NCBI GenBank assembly: GCA_050084515.1
Contig: CM114272.1
Location: 61,876,001-61,940,000, forward strand
Reading direction: 5' to 3'
Source: Blasia pusilla
Lineage: Eukaryota; Marchantiophyta; Marchantiopsida; Blasiales
Length of the DNA stretch: 64,000 nucleotides
Part shown: positions 10,131 to 22,689 of the stretch, piece by piece
Numbering within the stretch: position 1 is the stretch's first letter
Layout: the number at the start of each line of letters is the position of its first letter
The notes under the pieces: model-generated
The model's input: the letters and a program-made list of their open reading frames with translations, nothing else
Databases searched by the model: none
Told to the model about the DNA's origin: nothing
Position numbers and translations under genes: made by a program

Positions 10131-10740
10131 GAACTTTGGTTCCAAGGAAGTTTGTAACATTCAAACGAACCGGGGGAATTCAACACTCGATTTGCGGAGC
10201 TGATTTACGACCAGGAAATTGGAACAGCGATAACAAGCAGCCAAATCCGTGATAAATTCCAACTCAGCAGCAAGCCACCACTTTCGCCTGTCGCTCTCCA
10301 CTCCCGCAACAAAGTCGCACGCCATAACCATGCACTGCACCAAACCACCTCTATCCACCCTACACTCACGCAGACAGAAATAAATTGGAATCATAGTGAA
10401 GAAAAATTGTCACTGCAACGGAAGAAAGCACGGCCGAGCGCACATGCAAGGAACCCAAGGATTGAGCGCACACGCAATTGAACGGAAAAGTACGAAAAGA
10501 ACCGGTTTGTTTTCAAATAACAACCGGCGCTGGAAGATACGGGGCTAAGACGACACCAATTTCTTGCGCCCAAAATTTATGCTCGTAAGAATTCCAACGA
10601 CCGCGCCGAAAACCAAAGACGCCAAAAAAAAACCCGCGACGCAAACTATTTCAAACATAACTAATTCGCATGATGTCTCTAATCTGGCGTAACTGCCAAG
10701 GTCGCCGATACAACTAGTCCCATGGAATATGGCCCATAGG
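10131..10740. other. Spacer between LRR pseudogene and LINE
   Basis: Minus-strand open stretches at 10161-10394, 10391-10573 and 10545-10796 have no recognisable domain. No promoter or RNA gene was identified. Confidence 0.4.
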
Positions 10741-12175
10741 AGTTGGAGTGTCCTAGGCCTGGTTACCTCACTAGAACGGTCTGGAAATCTAGTCACCTTT
10801 CTTCCCTATATAGATCCTTTGATAGGAAGCTCATGCAGGTGTTTGGGGATCTTCTAGGACCCGGCTCCTTAGAGTGCCCCATGGGGGAGTTAGCTCGTAG
10901 ACAGGCCTCTTGGCCGATTTCTTTTGGTGGAGTAGGTCTTCTCTCGACCGAGTTAGTGGCGCCCTCCGCTTTTTTAGGGAGTTGGGCCACAGTGGCACCC
11001 CTCCTTTGCTCCCGATTTTTGGTTAGAGATAGACCGCTCCTTCTACACTACGTCTCCCAGGTTGATGATGGCTCTTTCCCACTTCAGTCTTCCCTCACAG
11101 CTTGTAGAGATTCCCTTCGAGTTGAGGCCAAAGCCGTTCTCCCCACTTTCTCCTCCTTAGTTACCTCTGGTCAGTCTGGGCTCCAATCTTCCTTGATGGA
11201 AGCCCACTTTGAGGCAGTTTTTTAGAGGCACTATGTCTGACGGGAATATCCCCATGGAGGTTAGGGCCCGTATTCGCTCTTGCTCCAGAAAGGGGGCAGG
11301 CTCATGGGTAGGGGCGCGCCCCCTTCTCCAGGCTTTCCGTATCGCACCACTTACCTATATCACAGCGATGCGGTTCCGCTCGGGCCTCCCCAAACCATCG
11401 GTGGTTGGTTCGACACACTGCGAGTGTCGCCGGAGCCTGGATCCACTTGGTGTGCATTTGGCACGCTGTCCAGTTGGGGGTGAGAGGATAGCCACTCACG
11501 ATGCAGTGCGGGATATCATGTTTAGTATTGCTCGGGAGAGTGGCTTCCATGTGTAGAGAGAGAGGCACTACTCCATGCGGGATTCCCTTATTCGTGCTGA
11601 TCTCTACATGACACGAGAGGCTGAGGTGGTGGTGCCGGACGTGGTAGTCACAGATCCTACGCGGGAGGCAATGCGAGCCCAAGTGGTGGCCCAAGGGCGA
11701 ATGCTACAAGGAGCGGCGGCGGCGGTGAAGAAGACACATATCTACAGTTGACTTCATGAGGGACACATCTTCATCCCCCTGGCCATAGAGATGTATGGGG
11801 CTATGGGGGAGAGGTTCGACTCGTTCCTTACGGACTGCGCCCATCATCTCCACTCGAGAAATGGGTTGTCCTTAGTTATTGCGATTCTCTATTGTAGGCA
11901 GCGGGTCTCCATAGCGTTGCAGCGTGCCCAGGCTAATGGGCTTTTGCGGCGGGCTCAGGCTGTGGGTGACGCCGGCGCTAGAGGCCCACTTAGTAGTAGT
12001 CATAGTTCTCTTGTTGTTACTGATATTGTCTCTGCTGTTGGTGAGTTTTGTCGTTAGGGGGGGAATGCCCCCTTCTTCCTTGTTGTGGCCTTAAGGTTTT
12101 GACTCTTTGAGCCCCCTCTTTTGTACTTATGATGGGTTTTCCATCACTCGTTTTTATCGAAGTGCATCTTTATTT
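10741..12175 (+). mobile_element. 5'-truncated non-LTR retrotransposon with restriction-like endonuclease (RLE) tail
   Basis: Coding sequence starts abruptly in the RT thumb (ARRQASWPISFGGVGLL, about 10889-10940) and runs to 12057 with breaks near 11222, 11556 and 11748. The tail has a CxCRRSLDPLGVHLARCP zinc-knuckle block (11421-11474), then HDAVRD (11498-11515) and a VVVPDVVV segment (11629-11652). A CCHC knuckle followed by a PD-type nuclease core is the layout of RLE-bearing LINEs (R2, NeSL, Utopia and related clades), not of APE-type L1 elements. The start at the thumb fits 5' truncation during target-primed reverse transcription. The 3' UTR seems to run to about 12175; no poly(A) tail is visible. 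Confidence 0.72.
10743..12057 (+). pseudogene. RLE-type LINE ORF: RT thumb, zinc knuckle and endonuclease (fragment)
   Basis: Four successive blocks (10743-11222, 11209-11556, 11557-11748, 11791-12057) give one protein once breaks are ignored. The first two overlap through a frameshift near 11220; a TAG ends block two and a TGA ends block three. Block one is the RT thumb, block two the CCHC knuckle and nuclease start, block three carries the acidic nuclease residues, and block four is an alanine/arginine-rich C-terminal helix region ending at TAG 12055. The enzyme would nick the target and prime reverse transcription. No RT catalytic box is present. Confidence 0.68.
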
Positions 12176-12410
12176 CTTCCTAGGGAGTGGATAAGGGTTC
12201 GTGGCAAGGCCGCGTGCGAGGGTAACTCTGCCACGGAACTAGGGCAGAGGAATTAGGACAGAGTGTAGGGGCCTGAAGTCCGCAGGGGATTGAAGTGCTG
12301 CGGTCTCGTTTCGGAGTCGTGGAAGGCGATGGCAGAGGGCAGGGAGGGGCGGAAGTAGGAGGCTGGATGGTCGTTGTTGTTTGTGTTTGTGCACGGGCGA
12401 TTCGAGCATT
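12176..12410 (+). promoter_or_regulatory. Presumed promoter and 5' leader of MnmG
   Basis: GC-rich stretch between the LINE 3' end and the first ATG of the MnmG gene. No clear TATA box was found. If the gene is expressed, its core promoter must lie within these ~235 bp or inside the LINE. Confidence 0.35.
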
Positions 12411-15400
12411 ATGTCTTCCTTCCCGTCCCTGCGGTTTCTTCCCGTTCCTGCTTCGTCGTGCTCTGTTTTACGATCACATGCGCCTCATTGCCAATTGTTC
12501 TCTCCTCTGATGGGACACAGAGCGGCCAGAGTTCTTGAACCCACGATCTCGGCACCGGGTTCGAATAATACGCCCCCTTTCCTTCCCGGGCGCATTCAGG
12601 ATTGCGTTTCTCAGTCTCGTTTGGTTTTTGCTGGTGATACGGGGGTTCTGGCCGGTTTTAGATCTTTCGCTGCTCCCTCACAACATCAACGTTCCTTCCG
12701 ATTCCGGTCTCAGTCGGGGCATTGGCCGCTCGACAGATTTTCCTCATCCCCATTCTGTGCCTTTGGCTCTCTGACCTACGGTTGCTATCGAGCATTAGCA
12801 GTTAATGCTGGCTCTTCGATATCGAGTAATTTGGATTCGAATTTGTCATCTGCCGGTAGGCTCCTTGGTCATTTCGCGTTCTTTTCGACATCTGAATATC
12901 TGGCATGCTGCTGGTCTTTGGGAAGGGATCAATATTAGCGTCTTAGAGACCAGATGCCAAGGGAAGACTGAGCGAGGCCGCACCAGCAGAGTCCATTTAG
13001 GGGTGAACTAGAGGCACTACGAAAGAATTCGAAATAGATATGATCCTGCGAAAATTGCAGCAACGCGGTGTTTAGTTTTGAAACTCATTCTTATTTCACT
13101 CAGCACCTCGAAAAGCCGCTTGAGCTCGTCTAGTCGCCATTCACGAGGAACTTCATAATGGGTGGGAGTAGATTTTCGTAGGGATAGTGGATTTTCCCTC
13201 TCACGCAGGCAACAAATTATACAATTCAAGTCTAGACGAGATCCATTTTATTCTTTTAAGCTCGTCCTGCCACTTTCCACGTCAAACGCCAGACGCATGA
13301 AACTCTCGTCTTAGGTGAACCTCTGTTTGTACATGCATGATATTGGTTTCACAATCCAAATTCAATTCGCACTTCTTCGTAGCAAGTAATAGTCTCTGCG
13401 TCTGAGGTACGACACAGCACCCAACATTTCGAAACCTTGCAATTAAGAACTTTCTAACTCAATCACCTGAATCGGTTGTCAAAATGAAAACCCTTACAAA
13501 ATCCACCAAAGAACTGTTGATCTTCTTAGGCATCAGTTAAATTTAAAAGAAATATTTAGGTCTAAACCTGGAGGTTTTGAATTGTTGAACCACTCTCGAG
13601 AGAGAGACAGTACGGACTAGGGATGAGGGGAAAGAAGCACGAGTCTACAAAACACCCAGCATAAACTCGATTCGAAATTAGAGGTATCGCAAAGGGTAGA
13701 GGAGGACTTGTGCTTCTTAAACGAATCCTACCTAGAAAAGCTAATTTTATTATCAGTCCACATCTTCATACTTAACGTGAAAAATCGAAGGAATACATAT
13801 CGCTCACTTTCAGCCCTGGTACAGGCAGATGGTCTCTCGAAATCTCTCGATGTGGTTTCTGACCTAAGATACTTGTAAAGATCCTCCTTCTTTTTGCAGC
13901 AGGCTTGGCACACTTCCACTGACTTGTCTTGGGGCACGGGTTTGACGATAGCAGGGCTATCTATGCCAGGATAGCTATATTCCATTTAAAGAACAGGCTT
14001 CTCACGACCGGGTCTTATCTGATTGTATTACTTGTGAAGTGGTCTTTCATACCAGTTAGTGGTCTTCATTCCAAAATGGATGTCTTCCACCCTCTAATTT
14101 ATTTGCCTGTATGTTCCAGACAATTCAAAGCATGAATGTTTTGACGTAGTTGTAGTGGGAGGAGGACATGCTGGCTGCGAAGCTGCTTTGGCATCAGCCC
14201 GGATGGGTGCTCGCACACTGCTGCTCACCCTTAACCTAGACCGCATCGCTTGGCAGGTTATTAATTTTGGCTTATGAACGCTGCTGTCATAATTTTGCTA
14301 GACATTTCGCCTAATTGTCTAAATGGCCTTTAATATACAACCATTAAAGCTGGATTGATTCACACCAGTCTGTTGAGTGCTGGCCTTGTTAAGAGACTCT
14401 CGAATGGTTGCACCACCTTGCCTGTTCTTAGAGCGGATTGGAGGATTTGGTTACTGAACAAATGTGTTTTGGACATGCATACAATTGTCTTCCAAATCGA
14501 AATTGTCTCTTGTGAACATGATCAAAGTTATCACCTGGTCACTACATCCAGCATACTTCACAATAGCTTCTAATTATCTGCTCTTTATTTCTGTCTGGAA
14601 AGACTGATGGAAGAGCAGGTATCAAGTGCTGATTGCCAGATTTTAAATTTGTGCAGCCTTGCAACCCTGCGGTGGGTGGTCCTGCCAAATCACAGTTGGT
14701 GCATGAGGTAGATGCGCTCGGTGGAGAGATCGGAAGGATGGCTGACAGGTGTTGCAGCGATCCTTCCTCTCAGTGCTTTTAGGAAGAGGTAATGGCACTA
14801 GGAAGTCACGAGTAACATCATGACTTCCTAGTCCTGTTATATATGGCTCTCTCTCCAGAACATAATACTGAGGATGAAATGAGTAATGTTGTCTTCGTCC
14901 TCAATTGAGGTCTTGCTAAATGTACCATGTGCAGAGGTACGTAGAATAGAACTCAAAAAGCATCAATCGCTTGTTAGTTAGCTTGAACTGACTGGTGAGC
15001 CATTGCTTATTGCTTTATCCTCTTGAAGTACTAAGAAACTAAGAGTTATCAGCTGGATGATGTCTAGATTACATGGGTCTGTGTTCTAATTTTGCAATAA
15101 CTGAGTATGTTTGGATGTTGCAGGTGCTACTTGCAAAAGCGAGTTCTAAACCGGTCAAAGGGACCAGCAGTGTGGGCATTAAGAGCACAGACAGACAAAC
15201 GGGAGTATGCAATAGAAATGAAGAAGATTGTAGAGAGGTAATGTATGGCCTTCATAATCTTCCTTTCTGCTTTTCTTCTTTCAAAAGGTTTACTATCTTA
15301 AAGCCGTGGCAAAAGTTATTAAAACCACACAAGAGCCAAGCAAAGAATTCTTAAAGCTAGTTTCAACAGTTGGTTTAGTTGAGATTTCTTCAGGGGAAGT

Positions 15401-18400
15401 GGTCTTTAATTGCTACTATCCAGTGTCTCTATAATGCATAGGAAGTCTACCAGTGTGTCTGGATGTCTATCGAACTATCTCTTTGTATCTTTACGGTGAG
15501 GGTTGGTTTCATGTGTAGAACGTTGCGAATTGTGTATCATGATCAACTTCTCTGAAAGGATTCTTGGGTTTTTGGATCCAGGACAAAGAATCTCTTTATC
15601 AGAGAGGCAATGGTGACTGAAATTTTGGTCGGCAGCAATGATAATGTTGAGGGCGTACGAACCTTCTTTGGTGTTAACTTCTATGCCCCATCAGTGGTGC
15701 TTACTACTGGAACATTTATGAATGGAAAGATCTGGGTTGGACGTGTCTCAATGACAGCGGGTAGGGCTGGTGAGTCAGCCTCCCAAGGTCTTACTGAAAA
15801 TCTTCAAAGTCTGGGGTTTGAAACAGATAGGTTGAAAACTGGAACCCCTGCTCGTGTGGACAATCGAACAATCGACTATTCTAAGTTAGAGCCGCAACCA
15901 GGTGATGAAGAGGTCTCTCTCTTCTCTTGTTCTCTTTTTTTTTTTTTCCCCTCTCTATACCCTTTCCTTGCATTATCCATCCGGGTGCATCTTTTACAGG
16001 AACTACTATATGAGTTCCTGTCCTCTTAAGATAAATGTGATGGCCTCGGTACATTGATAATGGAGTGTTTATTTTGTAATCTTTGGTGAACTTGGTTTTG
16101 ACATCAATTCGGAGGCCCATCTGGCATACGTGCTGTATAACAAGAAAGATTTTCTGCATAAAATCCTTTTTTATTTCCTTCTTCATCCCTTCAGGTCTAT
16201 ACAGACTTTGAAGTCGACCCAATAAAATCAAAGCACTTCTCTCTCCTGTGGTGAAACTTGAGAGAGCAAAACTGAGATCCTTTATGGGAAGCATTTCTAA
16301 CTGGAATCAGTTCCTATTGGTTGTGTGTGTGACTTGCATTCACATTTGAATCCTGAGCTTTCTTAATATGATAGATCGCCCACGTTTGCATGTGCCGTGT
16401 CATATGCTTGTAATGGATTCGGATGCTCGATGACCACAAGTTCAAAGTGCATCCCTTTTGGTGCTATCAGTGATTATGAAATTAATACTCTAAGAAGTTT
16501 TTGGGAACTGCATAAATAGGACTGGAGCTGAAATGTTGTTTTGAAGCTTGAAATGTTCTTGTCTTCTTCAGGTACGATGGTTTAGTGTAGATCCACAAGT
16601 ACATATAGAGAGAGAGCAGATGTGCTGCTACTTAACAAGGACAACTGCAGCCACTCATCGCCTTATTACAGATAATCTGCACGAAACTCCCACATATGGT
16701 GGTTGGGTAGAAGCTAAGGGGCCACGGTATTGCCCTTCTATCGAGGACAAGGTACTCCCAAGTTGCGCACTTTGTTACCTACAGAGTCATGAGCTAGAAG
16801 AAAAGGTTGAATCCATGGACACTGGTCAGGACTTTGGAGAACTAGTCTGCGATATAAGTGAAGAAAGTTGGACCAGTGTTTTGAATTACTGATTTGATCT
16901 GTACCTGCTTGAGTATTGACCTGTTCACCATTCATATGTTGTGTTGCTACCCAGATTGTAAGATTCAAAGACAAGGAATCACACCAGATTTTCCTTGAAC
17001 CTGAAGGTCGGACGCTGCCGGAGCTCTATGTGCAGGTACAATTTGGGAGAACTTTCAAATCATGGCATAAGGGCAGTTGTCTCTCTTGGGTGCCATGAGT
17101 CTGTCCTGAAAGAAGTGGGAAAGAGGGTTTTCCATAATCTAGGTGGACTTCTTTAAGTTCTAATTTTGTGAGTTTTCTTTCACTTGCTATGCACTAAAAG
17201 CTGACCGGATGTGTTAACAGGGTTTCTCCACTGGACTTCCAGAGAGGTTGCAATTAGCTCTTTTGCAAACACTCCCAGGGCTTGAGCAATGCTCTATGCT
17301 GAGGCCTGCCTATGCTGTTGAGTATGACTATCTTCCTGCATACCAGTGCCATAGAACTCTCATGACGAAGAAGTTGGAAGGTCTTTTCTTTAGTGGCCAG
17401 ATCAATGGGACAACAGGCTATGAAGAAGCAGCTGCACAAGTGAGCTTTTGTAATCATTTGCAAAATGAATATTTTGTAGATTAGTGCTGTCTGCTAGTGG
17501 TATTGTTTGCCATAGGCTTTTTGGATAAGCGATCTATCAGGACTTTGATATTTTTACCGGGCTAGATTTTCACTTTAACTTGTTCCATTGTACATGCTCA
17601 TGAGAAGTGGATTTTTCCTCTGTTGGAAGTGTCTCTAACAGTGAGCTATCAGCCTGCCCTTAACTGGTAACTTTGTGATCTAATGGTTCAATACTGGATA
17701 CAGAAGGAGCTGGATAAACTGGAAACTGGGCTTAAGAAATGATCTTGGATTTGATGCAGGGAATGCTAGCTGGTATCAATGCTGCGAGACTTTCTGGAAG
17801 AAAAGAACTTGTGGTGCTAGAACGAGAAAGTAGCTACATTGGCACGCTCATTGATGACCTGGTCACCAAAGATTTAAGGGAACCATATCGAATGCTAACA
17901 AGGTTCCTTTCTTGTCTCTGTCTCCCAGGTGTTAATTTTGTTGGGACTGGGGTTGGTATATTGGCATAGCAAGCTGTAAGGAGTGTGCTGTTGGTTGGCT
18001 TGATATTTGACGATTGTTGGAGCAGTCATGAAGAGGGAGACTCCATGTAGATATTAGTCACACCTGATCAATTTTGTTTTTCATTCCAACAAATTATGAA
18101 TTTTGTAATCTAGTGGAAAAATGCTACGGAACAAGAGATGGGCTTTATATTTGGAACAGTTATGTTGACCAGAAAAGTATGGACTTTCAATTTGTTTTCA
18201 TGCAGCCGTTCAGAACATCGATTGCTGCTAAGAGCAGACAATGCCGATAGCCGGTTGACTCCCTTGGGAAGGGAATTAGGGTTGATTGATGATCGAATGT
18301 GGAAGCTGTTTGAGGATAAGCAATCTCGTATTGTGGCAGAAAAGCTGCGTCTACAAACAACAAAAATTAACCGTAAGTTTTCTCTACGTTGTAGGTTGTT

Positions 18401-19517
18401 TTAGAGCTGTGTACTAACTCACTACACAATTTCTGATTACAGTAATAATCACACCAGTCTCCTCATTATAAATTCAAGGATGAAAGAATACATGGTTTGC
18501 GTATAGATTCATCGTTAGATGTGTGCTGACGTGGCCTCTTTTGTTTGGAAGTGTTTTCTCTTTTCAGTCTTGTACCTTCACTTTGTTAATCGAATTTGGT
18601 ACTTTTCTCGTGTAGCAACCATGGCAATTGCGGATGAGGTGAGAGAAACATCAGGACAAAGTATCAAGGATGTCATCCCATTAGAGCTAGTTTTAAAGCG
18701 CCCCCATGTGCATTATGATGTCTTGGATCGTCATGGTTTTGGGGACCCAACTCTCACAGCAATGGAGAAAGAATGTGTGGAGATTGATATAAAGTATGAG
18801 GGCTTCATTATGCGTCAGCGGAGCCAGCTAGATCAGGTAAGACTGCGGTTGTGTTTGGTTTTCAGTCAGTGGACCACTGTGGTTCAAATTTCATTCAAAG
18901 CTACAAATTTGTTTTGTTTGAGATCTGAAAAGTTGATGTGGGTATGCTATCCAGATGGTGCAAAAGCAGCACAGACCCATCCCTGTGGACACCGACTACT
19001 CCCAGATCTCCACTTTGTCATTGGAGTCGCGAGAGAAGCTATCTAAAGTAGGTCCTTTCTTTTGCATCTTTGAGTAACTATGAGCTGGAAAATGCAATCT
19101 AAAAATTTTCCTCTAGCTGGTCTGTGGAGGGGGATTACTTCATAGGTTGTTGTACAGAATTCTTGACGAATCCAAGTAATAGGAAGAGGAACTGGTCGAG
19201 TTTGTTCTGCGCATTTGGTTGAGTTGCGGTCTTGACACAAGAACTAAATAATCGGTCATCATTTAAATGCATAGCAGCCAAGTGCCATACATCTGATTTT
19301 TCGTAGTTGTCACAATTTAATATGTGTTGTTGGAGCATGGCAGATCCGCCCTCAGACTATAGGACAAGCATCACGAGTTGGAGGAGTCAACCCTGCAGAT
19401 ATCACAGCCTTGTTAATATACCTTGAAGTCAACAGGCGAAAGAAAGAATACACTCCAGACGTTTCTCTTTATGTTGATCCACAAGTTAATGAATCAAAGG
19501 AAACGATTAAAGCCTGA
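12411..19517 (+). CDS. MnmG (GidA/MTO1 family): Organellar tRNA uridine 5-carboxymethylaminomethyl modification enzyme MnmG (GidA/MTO1 family), 13 exons
   Basis: Exons: 12411-12855, 14120-14256, 14657-14748, 15124-15237, 15582-15912, 16572-16751, 16955-17035, 17221-17439, 17760-17902, 18206-18372, 18616-18836, 18955-19047, 19344-19517. All introns are GT-AG. The exons sum to 2397 nt, one frame of 798 codons plus stop. Residues 1-148 form a Ser/Arg-rich, acid-poor leader, probably organelle-targeting. The FAD/Rossmann motif GGGHAG lies at about 162-167. The conserved cysteines are Cys196 (PCNP) and Cys427 ([11 protein letters not shown], family signature 1). Signature 2 ([15 protein letters not shown]) ends at 533, and the C-terminal helical domain has KYEGFI and [10 protein letters not shown]. 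With MnmE it would modify the wobble uridine (U34) of certain organellar tRNAs, using FAD and methylene-tetrahydrofolate. E. coli MnmG is 629 residues; the extra length is the leader. The ATG at 12411 is the first in frame; exon 1 is supported by phase and composition only. No disabling change was seen. Confidence 0.93.
12856..14119 (+). other. Intron 1 of MnmG (1264 bp)
   Basis: Donor GTAGGC follows codon 148 plus one base, and the acceptor is TTCCAG at 14119. The split codon (G + AC) gives Asp149 and keeps the frame. Open stretches inside (for example 13728-13985, -) show no homology I recognise. This long intron separates the targeting leader from the enzyme body. Confidence 0.75.
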
Positions 19518-19669
19518 GGATGGCCTATAGGGCTATCGATTTTGGAGGTGTTCGCAAAACTGTCTGCAAATTTAATGCAGTTTTGCATGGTTTGGTTTCA
19601 ATGAGTTTCACCAGTCTATTGTATCTAGTTAGAAACCACTCGAGGAGATTTGGGAAGAGAAACTAGGGT
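19518..19669 (+). other. Likely 3' UTR of MnmG
   Basis: Follows the TGA stop at 19515-19517. No canonical AATAAA signal was seen, so the end is uncertain. Confidence 0.35.
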
Positions 19670-20450
19670 GTCCACTAGGATGCCAGTAGAATCTGGGGAG
19701 ACAACCTCTTCAGTTACAGAATTTGTTGGGATGAAATCACCCGCTTGTGTATCATACTAGTTCTCATCTTCTTCAGCTGAGGACAATCTCTATGTCATGA
19801 GAGCACTATGAACTTTTGGAGCTCTAGAAGATTTAGAAAGCTGTGGGAAGATATCCGTAATCTTGGGAGGAGCAGAGAACATTCTAGTGGAGCTTCTTGA
19901 ATGATATGCAGCCCAAAAAGATTAAGAGTCATGAATCTATTGCGGCAAGGACTCTGTACTTTTGGGGGATGAATGATGTGTCAGCTCTTGCCTCAGAGAC
20001 GGCGCTTCGGAACTGACATACTTTGGTCTCAGCGTTGTGTGCTTGGCAAGGACCCAATGTGCTTTTGAAGGATGCCACACTCCCACTTCCAATAATCAGT
20101 TCTCATCCTAAGGATTCTTTACTAGACTGTCTAGAAGTTTTACAAAATGTTCCAAAGAATCTCCGTACTCAACAAAATTCAATGGCGAATTACCATTTGC
20201 TCCTCATGGTCGTGTTTTTGCTAAACCCTAAGAAGGAACTGTGCAATATATATTGGGAGGGGTGGCACCTGGGGTAAGGGGCCGCTTGGTTATCCTATTC
20301 TTCAGAGTCATTGTTTTACTTGCTATCATCAGTTTGATTATGCTAAGAAAGTAGAAAAAGAGTTTAGGGTAAGAGTAAGAAATCCACATGATTATGCAAA
20401 GATCAAGAAAAAACAAAGATTTTGGAAAGTCGAAAAGAAACCCACATCCG
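19670..20450 (+). pseudogene. Decayed unrecognised gene with a single predicted membrane segment
   Basis: A protein-like reading runs through this stretch in changing frames, with several in-frame stops. Readable parts are LEDLESCGKISVILGGAENI (about 19820-19885), then LLKDATLPLPIISSHPKDSL (about 20064-20125), FNGELPFAPHGRVFAKP (20178-20228), a stop, EGTVQYILGGVAPGVRGRL (20232-20288) and the hydrophobic VIVLLAIISLIM. A basic tail KVEKEFRVRVR...KKQRFWKVEKK (about 20348-20440) follows in yet another frame. A glycine turn, one membrane helix and a lysine-rich end suggest a C-terminal membrane anchor. I do not recognise the family. It lies on the same strand just after MnmG, so it could be a retro-inserted or degraded neighbour. 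Confidence 0.45.
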
Positions 20451-22689
20451 TTCAAATATCTTTACTCCACAATGAATCCCCTAACAAGCAATGTCCATAT
20501 GATGCAGATTATATGCACAAGCCCCTCATAAGTGCAAGAACGAAATTGGACCAAGTGATAGGAATAAATTTCACCCTTGAGCAACTATTGGATCTTTGAG
20601 TTCGTGACGATACAAAACACCTTCCATATAGTGCAGATACCACTATGAGTTTATGCAACTTAACAATTGTCATCGGATGCGGCCATGAGTGGGACAATGT
20701 GGCAACTTGATAGTGCATAAGCCATGCAGGAGCCCCACATGACATATTGCAGTGGCATGTGGTACCTTAACCCTCCTCTCCTAAAAGAACTCAACTCCAT
20801 GGTGTTGGTATGGCTTCGAGATTGAGAGCAATGTTGTGGAACCGCGAGAGACATGACTTGCCAATCATGAGGTACAATATGTTTAGGGGCATCATGAAAC
20901 AACCATACTTGACTTGGAGTGGCTACCTAAGAGTGTTGTGTCCATGAGTAGAAAATTTGGATTAGATACATCGGGTGAAAATTTCCCTTCCATAGAAAAC
21001 ACCTCCAAGCAAAGGTAGCATATGAATTGACTAACAAACTCAAGTTCAATGACATAGGGTCCAATATTGAAACAATTTTTGGTGGTGTCCAATATCACCT
21101 AACTCCCACAATACAAGGGAATCCAAAAGTTGACACTCATCAATGGACTACTATGGGAGATTGTGAGAGCTTTCAAGACATGTGGGATTAACATTAACTC
21201 AATCCTTGCGCTCACTCATACCCAATAAACAACTCCCCTAGGCATGGTACTAAGACAACTCTTGTTGCATGGAGAGTTGGCCTAGTCCCACTTTATTTAA
21301 TATTGTTAGCCAAGAATAAAATGATAGATTTTCCAAAAAAATAAATAAATATTTTGTTTGGTTTATTGTGACCCACATTCATAACTTATCTTTGGGAGAC
21401 CTAGAGGAGAGTCTAATCCATGGGATCAATTACCAAGGCACTAAGGCAAGACACACAATCATAGTTCAAACAACATGTCGGTACTGTGAACTTAGGAAGC
21501 CAATGTTATTTTGTGATTCCCAACCCCTTAGAGTAAAGGCTTCATAAGATAGAAATTCGTAATTTTCTCTTATGTTTAGTTGCGAGAAGGAAACCTTCAA
21601 CTCAATTATTCGTCTTGAAAAGAGTAGAAATATTACCTCAAAATATAATTTAATAGGTTCTACTTTGACCATATAGTAATTGTAGTAGATGCTCATAAAT
21701 TGGCTATATCATAAAGTGTAATGATGCCAATCTGTCATATGAGGTTACTATTGAAGAGTTGCATTATTGCTTGTATTTTTTCTAGATCCATTTTGGGCTA
21801 AATCCACAAGCTTTATAGTGGGAGACATAGCCTTATATAGAGGTGGAAAAGTAGAGCAACTACTAGGCTCCATAGTTATCCTCCGCGTGAAATGTAAAAA
21901 ACAAGATATTTCATGCAAAAAACAAGATATCACTCATGAAATATTATGCATAGTAAAGTTAAACGAGTAGGATTATTCCACACAAAGTCGAATCAAGTTA
22001 AAATGAGATGGATAGAGGATATGACCATCACGCTAGAGTGGGACAATCTACTCAATTTTTAGGCCATATGGAATCTAAAAAAGTTTGAATGGGTGGGGGA
22101 GAGGATATAAGCATAATAAGGAACCTCAACGTTAATTTTTTCCCCTAGCATTGATTTATGCTACGACCATTATTGTAAACCAAAATGAGTTCTTACTATT
22201 ATTTTTAGAAGAGGATTGGGATGGGTTGGTTATTGTGTGATGGAAGTATTTTCTAAATAGAACCAAGATTTTTGAAAAGATAAAATGCTAGATATCATTT
22301 TACCTCTTATGGCAAGGAAATAAGGTAAGTTATTGAGTTATGTGATCGTATATGAATGGAACACTACTTCTTAATAGTACTATCTACATTACAATTCAAA
22401 TAAGGAACATTAGCTATTTGGAAACCATACTCTAAAAGGAGTGAAATATCATTATGGAATGATGAGTTATTTCTTGATTTTTCTATATTTGAGAAAAAAA
22501 ATGATGATTTAGAAATAAAGTCAATTGTATTGATTTCTTGGATTGGTTTTAAAATAGGGAGGTGTGCACCACTTAATATGTCTTGATGAGGCAGAAGTAT
22601 ATTATATATGCGTTCTTACTAATATGTATTAACAAACAAGGTGTTCTTGATTAGTCAAGAATCTTCTTGATTAATGTAGATCTTAATCC
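20451..22689. other. AT-rich intergenic stretch
   Basis: No coding sequence with recognisable domains, no RNA gene and no clear transposon ends were found here on either strand. Confidence 0.5.

Noticed and set aside
12381-12410. Upstream extension of MnmG exon 1
   Set aside because: The frame is open but has no ATG; the first in-frame ATG is at 12411.
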